30,058 bases of DNA, from contig JAGFNK010000615.1 of the NCBI GenBank assembly GCA_025769875.1, positions 1-30,058 on the forward strand. The letters are read 5' to 3'. Positions within the stretch are counted from its first letter, which is position 1. The number at the start of each line of letters is the position of its first letter. Shown here one piece after another: positions 19,812-29,369 of the stretch. The position numbers and the translations under genes are program-made. The notes under the pieces are model-generated. The model was not told the origin of the DNA, ran no database searches, and saw only the letters and a program-made list of their open reading frames with translations. This stretch comes from Russula earlei (lineage: Eukaryota; Basidiomycota; Agaricomycetes; Russulales; Russulaceae).

Positions 19812-20447
19812 CCTGGCAGGAAATTGGGAGGATGAATGCGCCGGGGTCGTGAGATTGGAAAGCAAAGTATCCGCAGTATTTGCCTATATCGTCACCCTGA
19901 AACCGCAGATTATATGAAACTCATTTTTCCAGAGCGCCAAGCGCTTGTTCACGGCAGGTAGAGTAACGTAAAGGTTGAATGTGGATCAGAAAGCCCATTC
20001 AGTTGTGTAATATCATAAGCAACTTTACTGGATTTTCGAGGCATCATGCGCTCAACGCCACATAGAGAAACTTTGAGAAGAAAGGCCTTATATACGGCAA
20101 GTGTGACGGAGTTCAGTCCCAATCAGACACCCAAAAACCTTGATGATTGAAACCTGATGCGATAGCACTTTATTTCAATTATCCACATGAGGTAAAATTG
20201 ATGAACCTGCCATTTGTAACCAAGATACTGTAGCATGGGAATGCCCATCCTAGAGCTTTTGTCAGTGCGAATACAGGTACAGTAGACACAACCCCAGTGA
20301 GGCATAGTCTAGTGTAATGGAGTGGTTTGGAATCTGGCAAGTTACTTAATCCACGGGACTCTGCGATTAGTGATGTTACGGCCCGGCTCGGCCTGAAAGC
20401 CGCGGCTAAAGCTCGGCTTTTAACGGCTCAGGCTTTCCAAATTACTA
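19812..20447. other. 5' flank of copy C and boundary with the transposon nest
   Basis: No gene. A GC-rich, partly self-complementary stretch at 20374-20440 (for example AAAGCCGCGGCTAAAGCTCGG) lies just before the transposon. Confidence 0.4.
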
Positions 20448-20454
20448 TCCCTGT

Positions 20455-20487
20455 GCCCATCTTCGGACAGCGCCCATCTTCGGACAG
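20455..20487. repeat. Direct repeat inside the presumed terminal repeat
   Basis: GCCCATCTTCGGACAG occurs at 20455-20470 and again at 20472-20487. Short direct subrepeats of this kind often mark transposase-binding sites in Tc1/mariner/pogo ends. Confidence 0.6.
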
Positions 20488-20717
20488 TCACGCTCTGTCA
20501 CCCCAAAAGTTTCAAATCCCACCAGGTTGCTCTCGGCTTTCACCGGCACGGGAGTTGAATACAACATTCTCACGCGCATATGTGCAAGCGCATTTGGATG
20601 CTGCACACTCAAGACTCACTCAATAAACCGATCTCACACATTCTAAGGATCTGATAGTAATTAGATCACCAATGTATATACATAGGAATAAGTGATCAAA
20701 TACAGTCAGAAATCATT

Positions 20718-22108
20718 CTAGAAGGAATATAACTGAGATTGAAAGTTCTGATCTTCAGTGCTGGGATAAGGTATGGGATGGTACAGAGGTAAGGGTGCAT
20801 TATCTGTGGGATATTGTTGTTGGGTATGAGAGGAGGACGGGGTGCGATATGAACTGGAAGATGCAAGTGTGTTCAGAAGATGTGCAGAGGGATGGAGATT
20901 CTGATCTGGAAATGATGATAAGATCTTGTTGCCATCTACTCTTGATTGCTCCTCAGGGTGCATTACTTCATTGTCCTTCTGAGAGCGAGTTGATTTGTTA
21001 AATAGTCCAGAATACCTTGAGTTGATCTGAAGATCGGGGGAAATATTAAAGTGATCCGTGATCCGAGATAACAGTTCTGAGTTGGTGCCCTTATTGGATA
21101 TGTTGAGGGCTTTTGTGAGCGCACGGAGGTCATCCTTCTTGTAGGATGACAGCCGGCCAATGAACACTCTATTATGGGCTTGATATTCCAGATGACGCTC
21201 ATGTTCTGCATTTTGGGCTTGTTTCTCTTTGGCAGCCTTTTCCTTTTGTAGCTGCTCCTCATCCTCTTGATCAAATTTAGATCGGAGGTCCCTAGATGTG
21301 ACAAAGTGTGCTTTGATCTTCTTAGATCTGCGCTCTTTTGATTTCTGACTATTTTCAAGTTGTTCCTTGACCATATCAAGCTCATTGTGAATTGAGGTGC
21401 AATGGGCATTGGCTGAGAGAATTTCACTAAGGGCCTGACCCAGAGCTTCCTGAGTGGCAAGGAGCTGCTGCTGGACAGAGCACAGCTCTGATAAGCGTTC
21501 ATCTGGGGAGAGCGCAAGATCCTCTTCAAGCGAGATGATCTGCGGATGTCTTGATGTGATAAGATTGCGATGTGCCGTTTTGGAGCATGTCCTGTTGACT
21601 GCTTTGGATTCCAAATCTGCCAGGGCACACATAAATCCTGACAATGGCTTGGCTGCAACATCAGTTTGATTGGATTCCAGATGCGCTTGATCTGCATTGG
21701 GATCAGGATCAGAACCCAGATCAAGACTGGGATCAGGGCTGGAAGATCTGGAACTGGCATCAGATTGTGATGGGACCCAGTCATTGTCGGACAGATCAAT
21801 GGGATCTGATGATGGGAGATGTGTGATTGTTGATGAGGCTTGGCTTGGTGCAAAATCCTCAGGACCAAAGACAGAACGGTTGACTGGATAGAGACCAGCC
21901 TTCTTGAAGGCGCTCTTGATTAACCTTTCAGTGAATACCTCCCGCGTAGCATGAATATACATCGGGATCACTGAATGGCGATCAATCTGGATGCCCTTAA
22001 TCATGCTTGCACTGCAGATCTCCTGCCATTTATGATCAACTGAGGTGAAGATAAGGACATCAAGGGTGTTGTGATTTGCCTCCTTGTTGGTTCGTCCATA
22101 ACTCTTTT
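20718..22108 (-). pseudogene. Pogo-like transposase, C-terminal part with coiled coil and SAP-like domain
   Basis: The frame is open from about 22108 to the stop at 20718; the internal ATG at 22004 is probably not the true start. Upstream of it, LDVLIFTSVDHKWQEI matches the end of the DDE domain (the usual LQPLDV...F...W). Next comes IDRHSVIPMYIHA, then LIKSAFKKAGLYPVN, the conserved end of DDE_1 transposases. A Ser/Asp-rich linker follows, then a Gln/Glu/Lys-rich coiled coil (about residues 170-275 from 22004). A SAP-like helix-extended-helix motif (about 285-318) contains LSSYKKDDLRALTKALNIS and LLSRITDHF. The tail is low-complexity. The catalytic triad is missing because the N-terminal part is cut off. 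Confidence 0.72.
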
Positions 22109-22674
22109 GTTATTTGTTCTCTTTATCACCCTTGTCCCCTTGGTTACTGTTTCATCCCTTGATACTGATGGTCCCTTATTGTTTCACCTGTCGTGTTTCA
22201 CTTACTGTGTTTCACCTATTGTCCAAGTTACTTTTGCTATTGGCTCACCTTTATCTATTGTTCCGCTTATGGTACTGTACAGCCTCGCCACATACAGTAT
22301 TTAAGCGCCTGTAGAAGCTGGGGAATGTCCCAAGCTTAGCTTTGTCCCATTTCCTGTCGCATCCTTTGCCCTGTATACTCTCTCAAATCACAAACTTGCT
22401 TGTGCTGGCCTTTATTCTACTTGACCTAAGCACACCTCAAGGAACCCTTGTGTTCCTCTTCCTCCTCTGCCTCTCTCTCATCATCCTCCTCTTCTGTGAA
22501 ACCAGAAGATCGACTCTGTCTGCGGACTGAGTCATTGTCTGACTCAGCCTTGAGACGCTAAAACCTTGAACCGGTCCCCTTGAGCCGGCCCCCACTGAAC
22601 CCTTGAACCAAGTCACAGGGACTTGGCCCCATTGAACCTTGAGCTAACGCTCTAACGGCTGCGACGCCGTTACA
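22109..22674 (+). repeat. 5' LTR of Gypsy element 1 (start inferred)
   Basis: The end is fixed by CCGTTACA at 22667-22674, directly before the primer site. The start at TGTTAT (22109) is inferred from the TGT..ACA termini, the place where transposase coding stops, and a U3 length (about 223 bases) close to that of element 2 (218). A TATA box, TATTTAA, lies at 22298-22304, and a predicted RNA start lies at about 22332. Confidence 0.6.
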
Positions 22675-24222
22675 CAAGCTAAGCTTCCTTACTCCATTCT
22701 GGAGATCAACCTTGAACTACCACCGAATCGTTGGATCCGCGTCCAACCTAGACCGTCCCCAGACCTTCCCGAACACGTCGTAGGAGCTGCCACTTGGGAC
22801 AGCTTTCACACCTTCCTCTGTTACGTCATCACTGAAAACAACGAGGAACTACCAGTCGAATTCATCAACAACCGCTGGTTTGAACTACAACTTAGGAGAG
22901 GACAACTCTACACCCACCTGAACCTAGAACTCCTCAGAAACAGCCTTGGATTAGGCTACTGGAGGGAAAACGACCCTCTCTACGAACCACCGTCAGAATC
23001 AGAAGCCTCTTCCACAGAAGGCAACCCCCCCGAACCAGAAAACACCGTTGAAACTCAGACACCCTTTGAATCCCCTGCACTAGAACCAGAGGACCCCCCT
23101 GAAAACCAAGAACCCATTGAAACCCTAGAAATTGACCCACAGAACCTCCCAGAACCTGATATGGCAGCCCAACCCCAAATCGCTGTACAGCCCCCCCAAA
23201 TAGCCGCTCAGGCTCCCCAGATGGCCGCTCAGGCCCCTCAGATTGCTGCCCAGGCCCCCCCAGTCATTGTTCCACCCCCTCAAGCAGCTGTTCCCACACC
23301 ACAAGGCACTAATGGGTCCCTCAGCGGTAAAGAACCCACTGCCTTCACAGGAGAGAGGAACAAAACAAAAAGATTCATCATGGAATTCAACCTATTCTGG
23401 GGTCTCAATGATGACAAAGCAGTAATGATCTCCCCTTTTAAACGAACAATGCTGGCTCTCTCCTATATTCAAGGGGAAAAGGTTGAAGAATGGGTCAATT
23501 CACAAGCAACCGCACTCAGGGAAAAAGTAAACAGAGCTCAGAACCCCATCAACAGAATGAATGAAGCATTGTGGAATGACTTTGTTACAGACTTTACATT
23601 CAAGTTCACTAACACTGCGGAGAAAGAGGATGCCCAAGCGGCTCTCGCCAAGCATACAATGAAGGAATCCCTCGACGATTACATCTCCACCTTCGAACAA
23701 CTACTGAATAAAACAGGGTGGCCAGAAACGGACGTGATCGCTATCGAAAGTTTCAAAAATGGCCTAAAAGTCGGACTCTACTGCGCAATCCTAAACAGGG
23801 ACGTCTGGCCTACCACCCTTCAAGAATGGAAGGAGGAAGCCAGGAGACAACATCGCCGTTTCATCACCATCAGAGAGAAACTTAAAGGAAAAACCACACA
23901 CCCCCCTTCGGAACACAGGTCCCATCACCCTGATCGGATGCAAGTGGACGCTGCCAAGTCCAACTTCAAAAAACTCACTGAAGAAGAAAGGAAACAATTG
24001 GCAAAAGAAGGACGTTGCTTCCGTTGTCGAGAGAAAGGCCACCTTAGTCGGGAGTGCCCCAAGAATACTACCCCCACCACTTCCAAAGCACGTACTGCTG
24101 AACCAACCCCAGAACCACCAAAAGAAGAAGAAGCCTCCACTATGGTGGCCCGCATGAAAACCTTACCAGCAGAAGATAGGGCCAAGCTTTGGGACCTCAT
24201 CCTCAAAGAGGATTTTCTCTAG
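22648..24222 (+). CDS. gag: Gag, element 1, with an AUG-less 5' extension
   Basis: The first ATG is at 23161 and gives 353 residues. A Pro/Gln/Ala repeat (PQIAAQAP units, residues 1-45) comes first; the capsid-like retrotransposon Gag core has FTGERNKTKRFIMEFNLFWG, WNDFVTDFTFKFTN and LDDYISTFEQLL; and the CCHC knuckle CFRCREKGHLSREC lies near residue 285. The tail ends KLWDLILKEDFL. The same frame is open upstream to a TAA just before 22648, adding about 170 codons with clear coding character (ATWDSFHTFLCYVITENNEE, FINNRWFELQL, then an acidic Pro-rich linker) but no Met. The real start may be non-AUG, or the AUG may have been lost by mutation. Confidence 0.85.
   Translation, partial: RSNGCDAVTQAKLPYSILEINLELPPNRWIRVQPRPSPDLPEHVVGAATWDSFHTFLCYVITENNEELPVEFINNRWFELQLRRGQLYTHLNLELLRNSLGLGYWRENDPLYEPPSESEASSTEGNPPEPENTVETQTPFESPALEPEDPPENQEPIETLEIDPQNLPEPDMAAQPQIAVQPPQIAAQAPQMAAQAPQIAAQAPPVIVPPPQAAVPTPQGTNGSLSGKEPTAFTGERNKTKRFIMEFNLFWGLNDDKAVMISPFKRTMLALSYIQGEKVEEWVNSQATALREKVNRAQNPINRMNEALWNDFVTDFTFKFTNTAEKEDAQAALAKHTMKESLDDYISTFEQLLNKTGWPETDVIAIESFKNGLKVGLYCAILNRDVWPTTLQEWKEEARRQHRRFITIREKLKGKTTHPPSEHRSHHPDRMQVDAAKSNFKKLTEEERKQLAKEGRCFRCREKGHLSRECPKNTTPTTSKARTAEPTPEPPKEEEASTMVARMKTLPAEDRAKLWDLILKEDFL
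22676..22686 (+). other. Self-priming primer-binding site, element 1
   Basis: AAGCTAAGCTT lies two bases inside the LTR end and is the exact reverse complement of AAGCTTAGCTT at 22332-22342, which starts 34 bases after the TATA box. This matches the Tf1/sushi mechanism, in which the first bases of the genomic RNA fold back as the primer. No tRNA-like TGG start is present. Confidence 0.75.
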
Positions 24223-27100
24223 GCCAAGGTACAACAGTCGGTACTAAGGCCCAAATAGATACCATTGTCCAACATAAGGAAAACTCAATAAAAGTACCTT
24301 TTATGATCACGACAAATGGAAAGACTGGTCAAGCACTCCTAGATAGCGGAGCAACAGAAAACTTCATCAGCCAAGGAATCGTGGGAAAATTACAAATCCC
24401 ACTCCGAACCCTCAGAACCCCCAGACCCATCATTAATGTAGACGGCACCAACAATCAAGGGGGAGCACTAACCCATTACACCCACATGACCGTACGTCAC
24501 GGACCCACCACCCGACTTCTCACCTTCTATGTTACCAACTTGGGAGAAGATAGAATGATCCTTGGATATCCCTTTTTGAGAGCGATAAACCCCAACGTCA
24601 ATTGGAGCACTGGCCACCTAAGGAACCATCTAGGAGTTCTTCTCACCCCTGTATCCATGGTAAATCCACCCAAAGTCCGACTTGCACAAATAAGAACAAC
24701 CACCATTCCCCCAGAATACTTACGACATCAGAAGGTTTTTTCAGAAGAAGCAGCCAAACGACTCCCACCCAGCTGAGGAGAACTCGACTTCAGAATCACC
24801 CTGAAACCAGACGCCCCCAAATTCCTTGATTGCCGAACTTACCCACTTCCCCTGAACGAAAAAAAAGAACTATCAAGACAAATACAAGAAGACCTGGCCA
24901 AGGGTTTCATCAAAGACGGTGTTTCAGATTTTGTATCCCCCGTCTTCTTTGTTCAAAAGAAAGACGGTACTGCCCCAAGGATGGTAGTGGACTACCGAAA
25001 ACTCAATAACGCCACCGTTCCAGATTATCATGCCCTGCCAAACATGGAAGAACAATTACACAAATTAAGGGGCAAAACCACCTTTAGCAAATTCGATGTC
25101 AGAGCTGGCTACAACAATATCTTGATCCACCCAGAAGACCAACACAAGGGTGCCTTCAAAACCCAGTTTGGCACCTTCATTCCCATGGTAATGGGCTTCG
25201 GCTTTACCAATGCCCCAGCAGCTTTTCAACGAGCAATGAACCACACCCTCCGACCCTGGCTTCTAAAGTACCCCGAAAACACTTGCAACTACCTAGACGA
25301 TGTGGCAATAGCCACGAACTCAGGAGAAGAACACCTCCACCGACAAATTACACACGAATTCCTTGACCTTCTCGAAAGGGACTCTTATTTCTTAAAAGCG
25401 TCTAAGTGTGCCTTCGAACAAGAAGAGATTGACTTCCTGGGTTTCCGAATTAATCAAGGGACCCTCAAAATCGATCCTGTCAAAATGGATGGCCTCAAAA
25501 GCTGGCCAAGACCTCCCAACAATCTGAAACAGGTACAACAAGTCATGGGCACTCTCAATTACCAACGACCATTTATCCAAGACTTCGCAAAAATAGCCCG
25601 CCCCATTTTTTCTACAATCAAGAAAGGGACCCCCTTTCTCTGGACTCCAGAAGCAACCACAGCCCTAGAAACCTTGATAGCAGCGGTCTGCGACGACCCT
25701 GAACTTTACACTGCCAACCCCGACCTCCCATATGAATTAGAAACCGATGCCTCACAGTTTGCCACTGGAGCTGTCCTCTTCCAAAAGGATCAAAGAGGAA
25801 AAAGGAAAATGATCGGAAATATGTCACACGCATTCAACGAAGCAGAAAGGAACTACCCAGTCTGGGATAGGGAATTCCTAGCTCTGATCCTTGCACTCCA
25901 ACACTGGCGATACCTATTAGTCGGAACTAAACACCCCATCAAAATTTTCACAGATCACGCTAATCTGGCTCATTACCGACTCCCCCACAAAATCAACCGA
26001 AGGATTGCTGGGTACATCTCAACACTCGCGGATTACCACTTCGAAATCCACCACAAACCCGGAGCCTCTAATCGTGCGGACGCCCTCTCACGACGACCTG
26101 ACCACAATGATGGATCAGGAGACAACCAGAACATCACAGCACTCCCTGACAAACTTTTTATTCGCACGCTCCACACTGAGGACCTTTATGAACAAGTACT
26201 AACCGAACAAAGAAAAAGAAAGTCAGATCTCCTCATGTGGAAGGTCAAACACGGCCTCCAAGAAGAAGAAGATGCACTATTCAAAGATGGAAAATTGGTG
26301 GTGCCATATCAAGAACCCCTCTTACGAAAAATTTTACATACCTACCACGACAGTATCCTTGGCGGGCACACAGGAAACGCCCGAACCCTGTATTCAATTC
26401 AAGAATCCTTCTGGTGGCCAAAGATGGCCTACTTTATCAGGGACTACATTCGAGGCTGTGCCACCTGTCAAACCAATAAAACTTCCACACACCCAACTCA
26501 TCCCCCAATTTATCTGATTCCCCCTGAGTTCCAGAAACCATTCCAAACCATAGCAATCGACTGGATCGTCGACCTTCCATTGTCAGAAGAATGTAACACT
26601 ATCATGACCATCACCGACCACGACTCTACCAAAGCGGCAATATTCATACCATGTCGTAAAGATATGGGGACCCTAGCAATGGCCAAATTGTTTTTACGAC
26701 ATGCCTTCCCTTGGACTGGGGTCCCCTCCAAGATCATTTCCGATCGTGACCCTCGCTTTACCTCCGACTTGTTCAAAGAAGTTTCCCGAATCCTCGGGAT
26801 CAATCAAAATTTAAGCACTGCCTACCACCCTCAAACTGATGGACAATCAGAAAGAACAAACCAGACCCTGGAAATGTATCTGCGCATCTACACGGGAGAG
26901 AAACAAGAAGAATGGGCACACTGGCTCCCCATAGCCCAATACCATTTTAACGCCCACAAGTCTACTACCACCAAAAAAACCCCCTATGAACTCCTCATCG
27001 GGTTTAACCCTCAAGGACTTGGCACCCAGCTCAAATCCAAGTTCCCCGGAATCCAAGAACGACTCCAAGCATTAAAAGACATGAGGGAATCTGCACAAGA
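24205..27100 (+). pseudogene. pol: Pol, element 1: protease, RT, RNase H, integrase; one stop codon and truncated
   Basis: Pol lies in the -1 frame relative to gag, overlapping its end. Protease: ALLDSGATENFIS and ILGYPFL. A TGA at 24774-24776 interrupts the frame after KRLPPS; the frame resumes at once with GELDFRITLKPDAPK, so a single substitution is enough to explain it. RT: VQKKDGTAPRMVVDYRKLNN, FSKFDVRAGYNNI and the catalytic YLDD at 25290-25301. RNase H: ETDASQFATGAVLF, FTDHANLAHY, RADALSRR. Integrase: an HHCC zinc domain (HDSILGGHTGN to CATCQ, about 26346-26468), then D in AIDWIVDLP, D in IISDRDPRFTSDLF and E in HPQTDGQSERTNQ. The coding ends at 27100, where the LTR of element 2 begins; up to 27185 the frame reads LTR sequence. 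No C-terminal integrase or chromodomain is visible. Confidence 0.9.
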
Positions 27101-27592
27101 TGTCACAAGAACCGGCTCTTCGGACCGGACCGGCAACCGGACAAGCCTACCCGGACTAGCCTCACTGTTCTCGCGCGTTTCATGACTCGTTAAAGCCTCG
27201 CATGTACCAGCACCTTCCAGCATGTCCTAGTTCCGATCGCCTCATCGTTACATCGTGTCTACTATTTGATATAGGATACAATGTCTATATAAGCCTGTCT
27301 GTAGAAGAGAACAAGCCCTAAGCTTGTTCTCTTGTGAATATCACTGGATTCTAGCTTCAGGACTGTAGGCTTGCAGGAAATCAAGCAATCGACTCAGAAA
27401 CATTTTCCACTTCCTAAGTCTTCGAACGCGAAGACTTTTCTGTCATATTTCCACTCCACGGTACACACTAGCTCTTGCTGTGTTGTCACCGAGATCCCCG
27501 ACTTTCGCGAGGACTTGTCGTCTCGCTCGACTCAGTGCGCACATCTCGCGCGAGAAACGATTTGTCAGCGACACCGCCCCCAGTCGGTGACA
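27101..27592 (+). repeat. 5' LTR of Gypsy element 2 (492 bp)
   Basis: Starts TGTCAC and ends GTGACA, a perfect 6-base inverted terminus. It begins exactly where the integrase coding of element 1 stops. A TATA box (TATATAA, 27286-27292) precedes a hairpin (AGAGAACAAG...CTTGTTCTCT, 27306-27332). The predicted RNA start is about 27319. Confidence 0.85.
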
Positions 27593-27594
27593 TT

Positions 27595-27606
27595 AGAACA
27601 AGCTTA
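27595..27606 (+). other. Self-priming primer-binding site, element 2
   Basis: AGAACAAGCTTA starts two bases after the LTR and is the exact reverse complement of TAAGCTTGTTCT at 27319-27330, 33 bases after the TATA box. It has the same geometry as element 1 but a different sequence. Confidence 0.75.
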
Positions 27607-27668
27607 CCACTCGAACCCTTGACCCCAAACCGCATGCTCACCAAGAGAATATATCGATTTCTTCCAAC

Positions 27669-29369
27669 ATGACTACAACTCGAGACTGGAAGACCAAAGG
27701 GTATCAAACCCCAACTATGGAAGGACTGGCTGCCCTCAAATGCCCCTTTGAACTGTTGCCTGACCAAGAGAAGAATGTTCCCAGCATAACCATGTTCGAT
27801 GATGGTGTCGAATTTTACACCATACAGAAAGACAGTGTGCCATGGACCGGCTACTATGCCAACTGGATGGGTGCCAAAGTAGCCCTAGGCCACCTCTACG
27901 GTCTCTGGTTCGAAATCGAACGGCGCGGAGATACGTGGGAGGCGACGCGCGTCGCCCGACCGGCCTTCAAACTCCAACAGAGCCCTCTCCGAGGCATTAA
28001 TATCACCACACTGACAGCCTCAGGAACACCCGTCCCTAGGTCGAGGACTTCAAGTCACGCCCCAATGCCAGGACCGGCCCCCATCACCCACGCTCCAATG
28101 GAGCTCGAACCAACAACCACAACGAACGTCTTCGTCACCGCCACCGACCCCGACCCGATCCAACCACAACCCGCTTCATCTGGGACAGCACAACCCCCCA
28201 CTCGCGCCTCATTCCCCGGAATGGGAGGTCGCGGAATACGACCCCCGAGCCCCGACCCCGACCCCGACGACTACGACACACGCACAGACCGCGACCGCAA
28301 CGCACGCGGCCCCGACTATGGGAAACTCGAGGGGATTCCCCCCGAATTCTTCAATGGCGATCGCGCGCGCACACATGCGTTCCTGGTCGCGTTCAATAGA
28401 TTTATGTCCATGAACCATGACAGTAAGATTGCCAGGGATCCTATCAAGAAATGTGCATATTTTCTCTCACTAATGAAAGGACCCAAAGTCGAAGGGTGGC
28501 TCGAAGCCATGGACCAGTGGCTCGAAGATGTACAGAGCGACCCCACCAACATACCGTTGGGATTAACAGCGTGGGAAGCCATGCGACAGCAATTCCGTCG
28601 CGCGTTCACCGACTACGCGGAACGCGAGAAAGCCCAAGACCGACTCAAAGAGTTGAAAATGAAGGATGGCCTACTTGACGACTACATATCTGAGTTCCAA
28701 CTGTTGGCCAGACGTGCAGGACTCGATGTCGACGAACCGACGGTCATGAGACTATTTGCGTGGGGACTCCCACGATCCTTAGTCGAATCGTGCCTCGATC
28801 TCGAAGACCCCACCTCTTTTATGGACTGGGTTGCAGCAGCACAGAAACATCATAGAGTCTGGATGCGCAAACGCGCAATTTTGTCCGACCATTCCAGCAC
28901 ACGGGGACGCAACTTCAACCAGCCTCAAAGTAACAGACCTTGGGGACGACTGGTTAACTCGACATGGGCCAACCGCGGAAACAACCAAGGCAACACCACA
29001 CCCGCGCGACCCCGACTCCCACCGCGCGACCCAAACGCGATGGACACCAGCGCAGGCGCCGCTCGCAAAGCAGTCACCGAAGCCGAAAAACAGAAACATA
29101 GAGAAGAAGGCAGATGCTTCCACTGCTCCCTTCGAGGACACCTAGCCCGCGACTGCCCCACAAAACCGAAACGCGAAATGACTCGCGCGCGTGCTACGAA
29201 CACAGCCACCACCACATCCGAATCTTCTGTTGTAGAGGTGATCGAAGAAAGCACGGCCGACAAACTCGCAAAGGCAGCAAAGGCACTGTCAGTAGAGGAA
29301 AGGGAGGCCTTCATTAAAGCCCTAACAGGAGAGGATGAGGACAAGGAAGAGGATTTTTTGAACGCTTGA
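27669..29369 (+). CDS. gag: Gag, element 2
   Basis: 566 residues from the ATG at 27669. The N-terminal domain (about 1-110) contains DDGVEFYTIQKDSVPWTGYY and GHLYGLWFEIERRG. A Pro/Thr-rich linker with PDPDPDDYDTRTDRDR follows. The retrotransposon Gag core (about 215-400) reads PEFFNGDRARTHAFLVAFNR, KGPKVEGWLEAM, WEAMRQQFRRAFTDYAE and LLDDYISEFQLLARRAG. A CCHC knuckle, CFHCSLRGHLARDC, lies near residues 480-495, and an acidic tail, GEDEDKEEDFLNA, ends it. It would form the virus-like particle and bind RNA. It is longer than element 1's annotated Gag, mainly at the N-terminus. No lesion was found. Confidence 0.92.
   Translation: MTTTRDWKTKGYQTPTMEGLAALKCPFELLPDQEKNVPSITMFDDGVEFYTIQKDSVPWTGYYANWMGAKVALGHLYGLWFEIERRGDTWEATRVARPAFKLQQSPLRGINITTLTASGTPVPRSRTSSHAPMPGPAPITHAPMELEPTTTTNVFVTATDPDPIQPQPASSGTAQPPTRASFPGMGGRGIRPPSPDPDPDDYDTRTDRDRNARGPDYGKLEGIPPEFFNGDRARTHAFLVAFNRFMSMNHDSKIARDPIKKCAYFLSLMKGPKVEGWLEAMDQWLEDVQSDPTNIPLGLTAWEAMRQQFRRAFTDYAEREKAQDRLKELKMKDGLLDDYISEFQLLARRAGLDVDEPTVMRLFAWGLPRSLVESCLDLEDPTSFMDWVAAAQKHHRVWMRKRAILSDHSSTRGRNFNQPQSNRPWGRLVNSTWANRGNNQGNTTPARPRLPPRDPNAMDTSAGAARKAVTEAEKQKHREEGRCFHCSLRGHLARDCPTKPKREMTRARATNTATTTSESSVVEVIEESTADKLAKAAKALSVEEREAFIKALTGEDEDKEEDFLNA
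29354..29360 (+). promoter_or_regulatory. -1 ribosomal frameshift site TTTTTTG
   Basis: In the gag frame this reads GA T TTT TTG, a canonical X XXY YYZ heptamer placed three codons before the gag stop. A -1 shift continues into an open frame that reaches the protease DSGAT motif. I did not model a downstream RNA structure. Confidence 0.75.

Larger units (their letters stand above)
20448..22108 (-). mobile_element. Pogo-like DNA transposon, 3' part, cut by Gypsy element 1
   Basis: Holds the C-terminal part of a DDE_1/pogo-type transposase on the minus strand. A terminal-repeat-like sequence (20448-20487) follows a TA dinucleotide and suits the 3' end of a TA-targeting element. The 5' half lies beyond the inserted retrotransposons, outside the window. 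The outer end is inferred. Confidence 0.55.
22109..27100 (+). mobile_element. Gypsy/Ty3 retrotransposon 1, interrupted by element 2
   Basis: Layout: 5' LTR, self-priming site, gag, then pol in the -1 frame (protease, RT, RNase H, integrase). The element is inserted in the pogo-like transposase gene and is itself cut at 27100 by element 2. The integrase C-terminus and 3' LTR should lie beyond element 2, right of the window. One in-frame stop codon separates protease from RT. Confidence 0.85.

Noticed and set aside
20963..21868. 301-codon minus-strand ORF
   Set aside because: It is a frame shadow of the transposase ORF: low-complexity Ile/Ser/Pro composition, no motifs.
20373..22674. Gypsy 1 LTR starting at TGTTACGG (20373), with the transposon nested inside the LTR
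   Set aside because: The start would fit the CCGTTACA end, but U3 would then be about 220 bases only after removing the transposon, and the transposase shows no second end at 22108. A start at 22109 is simpler. Not fully excluded.
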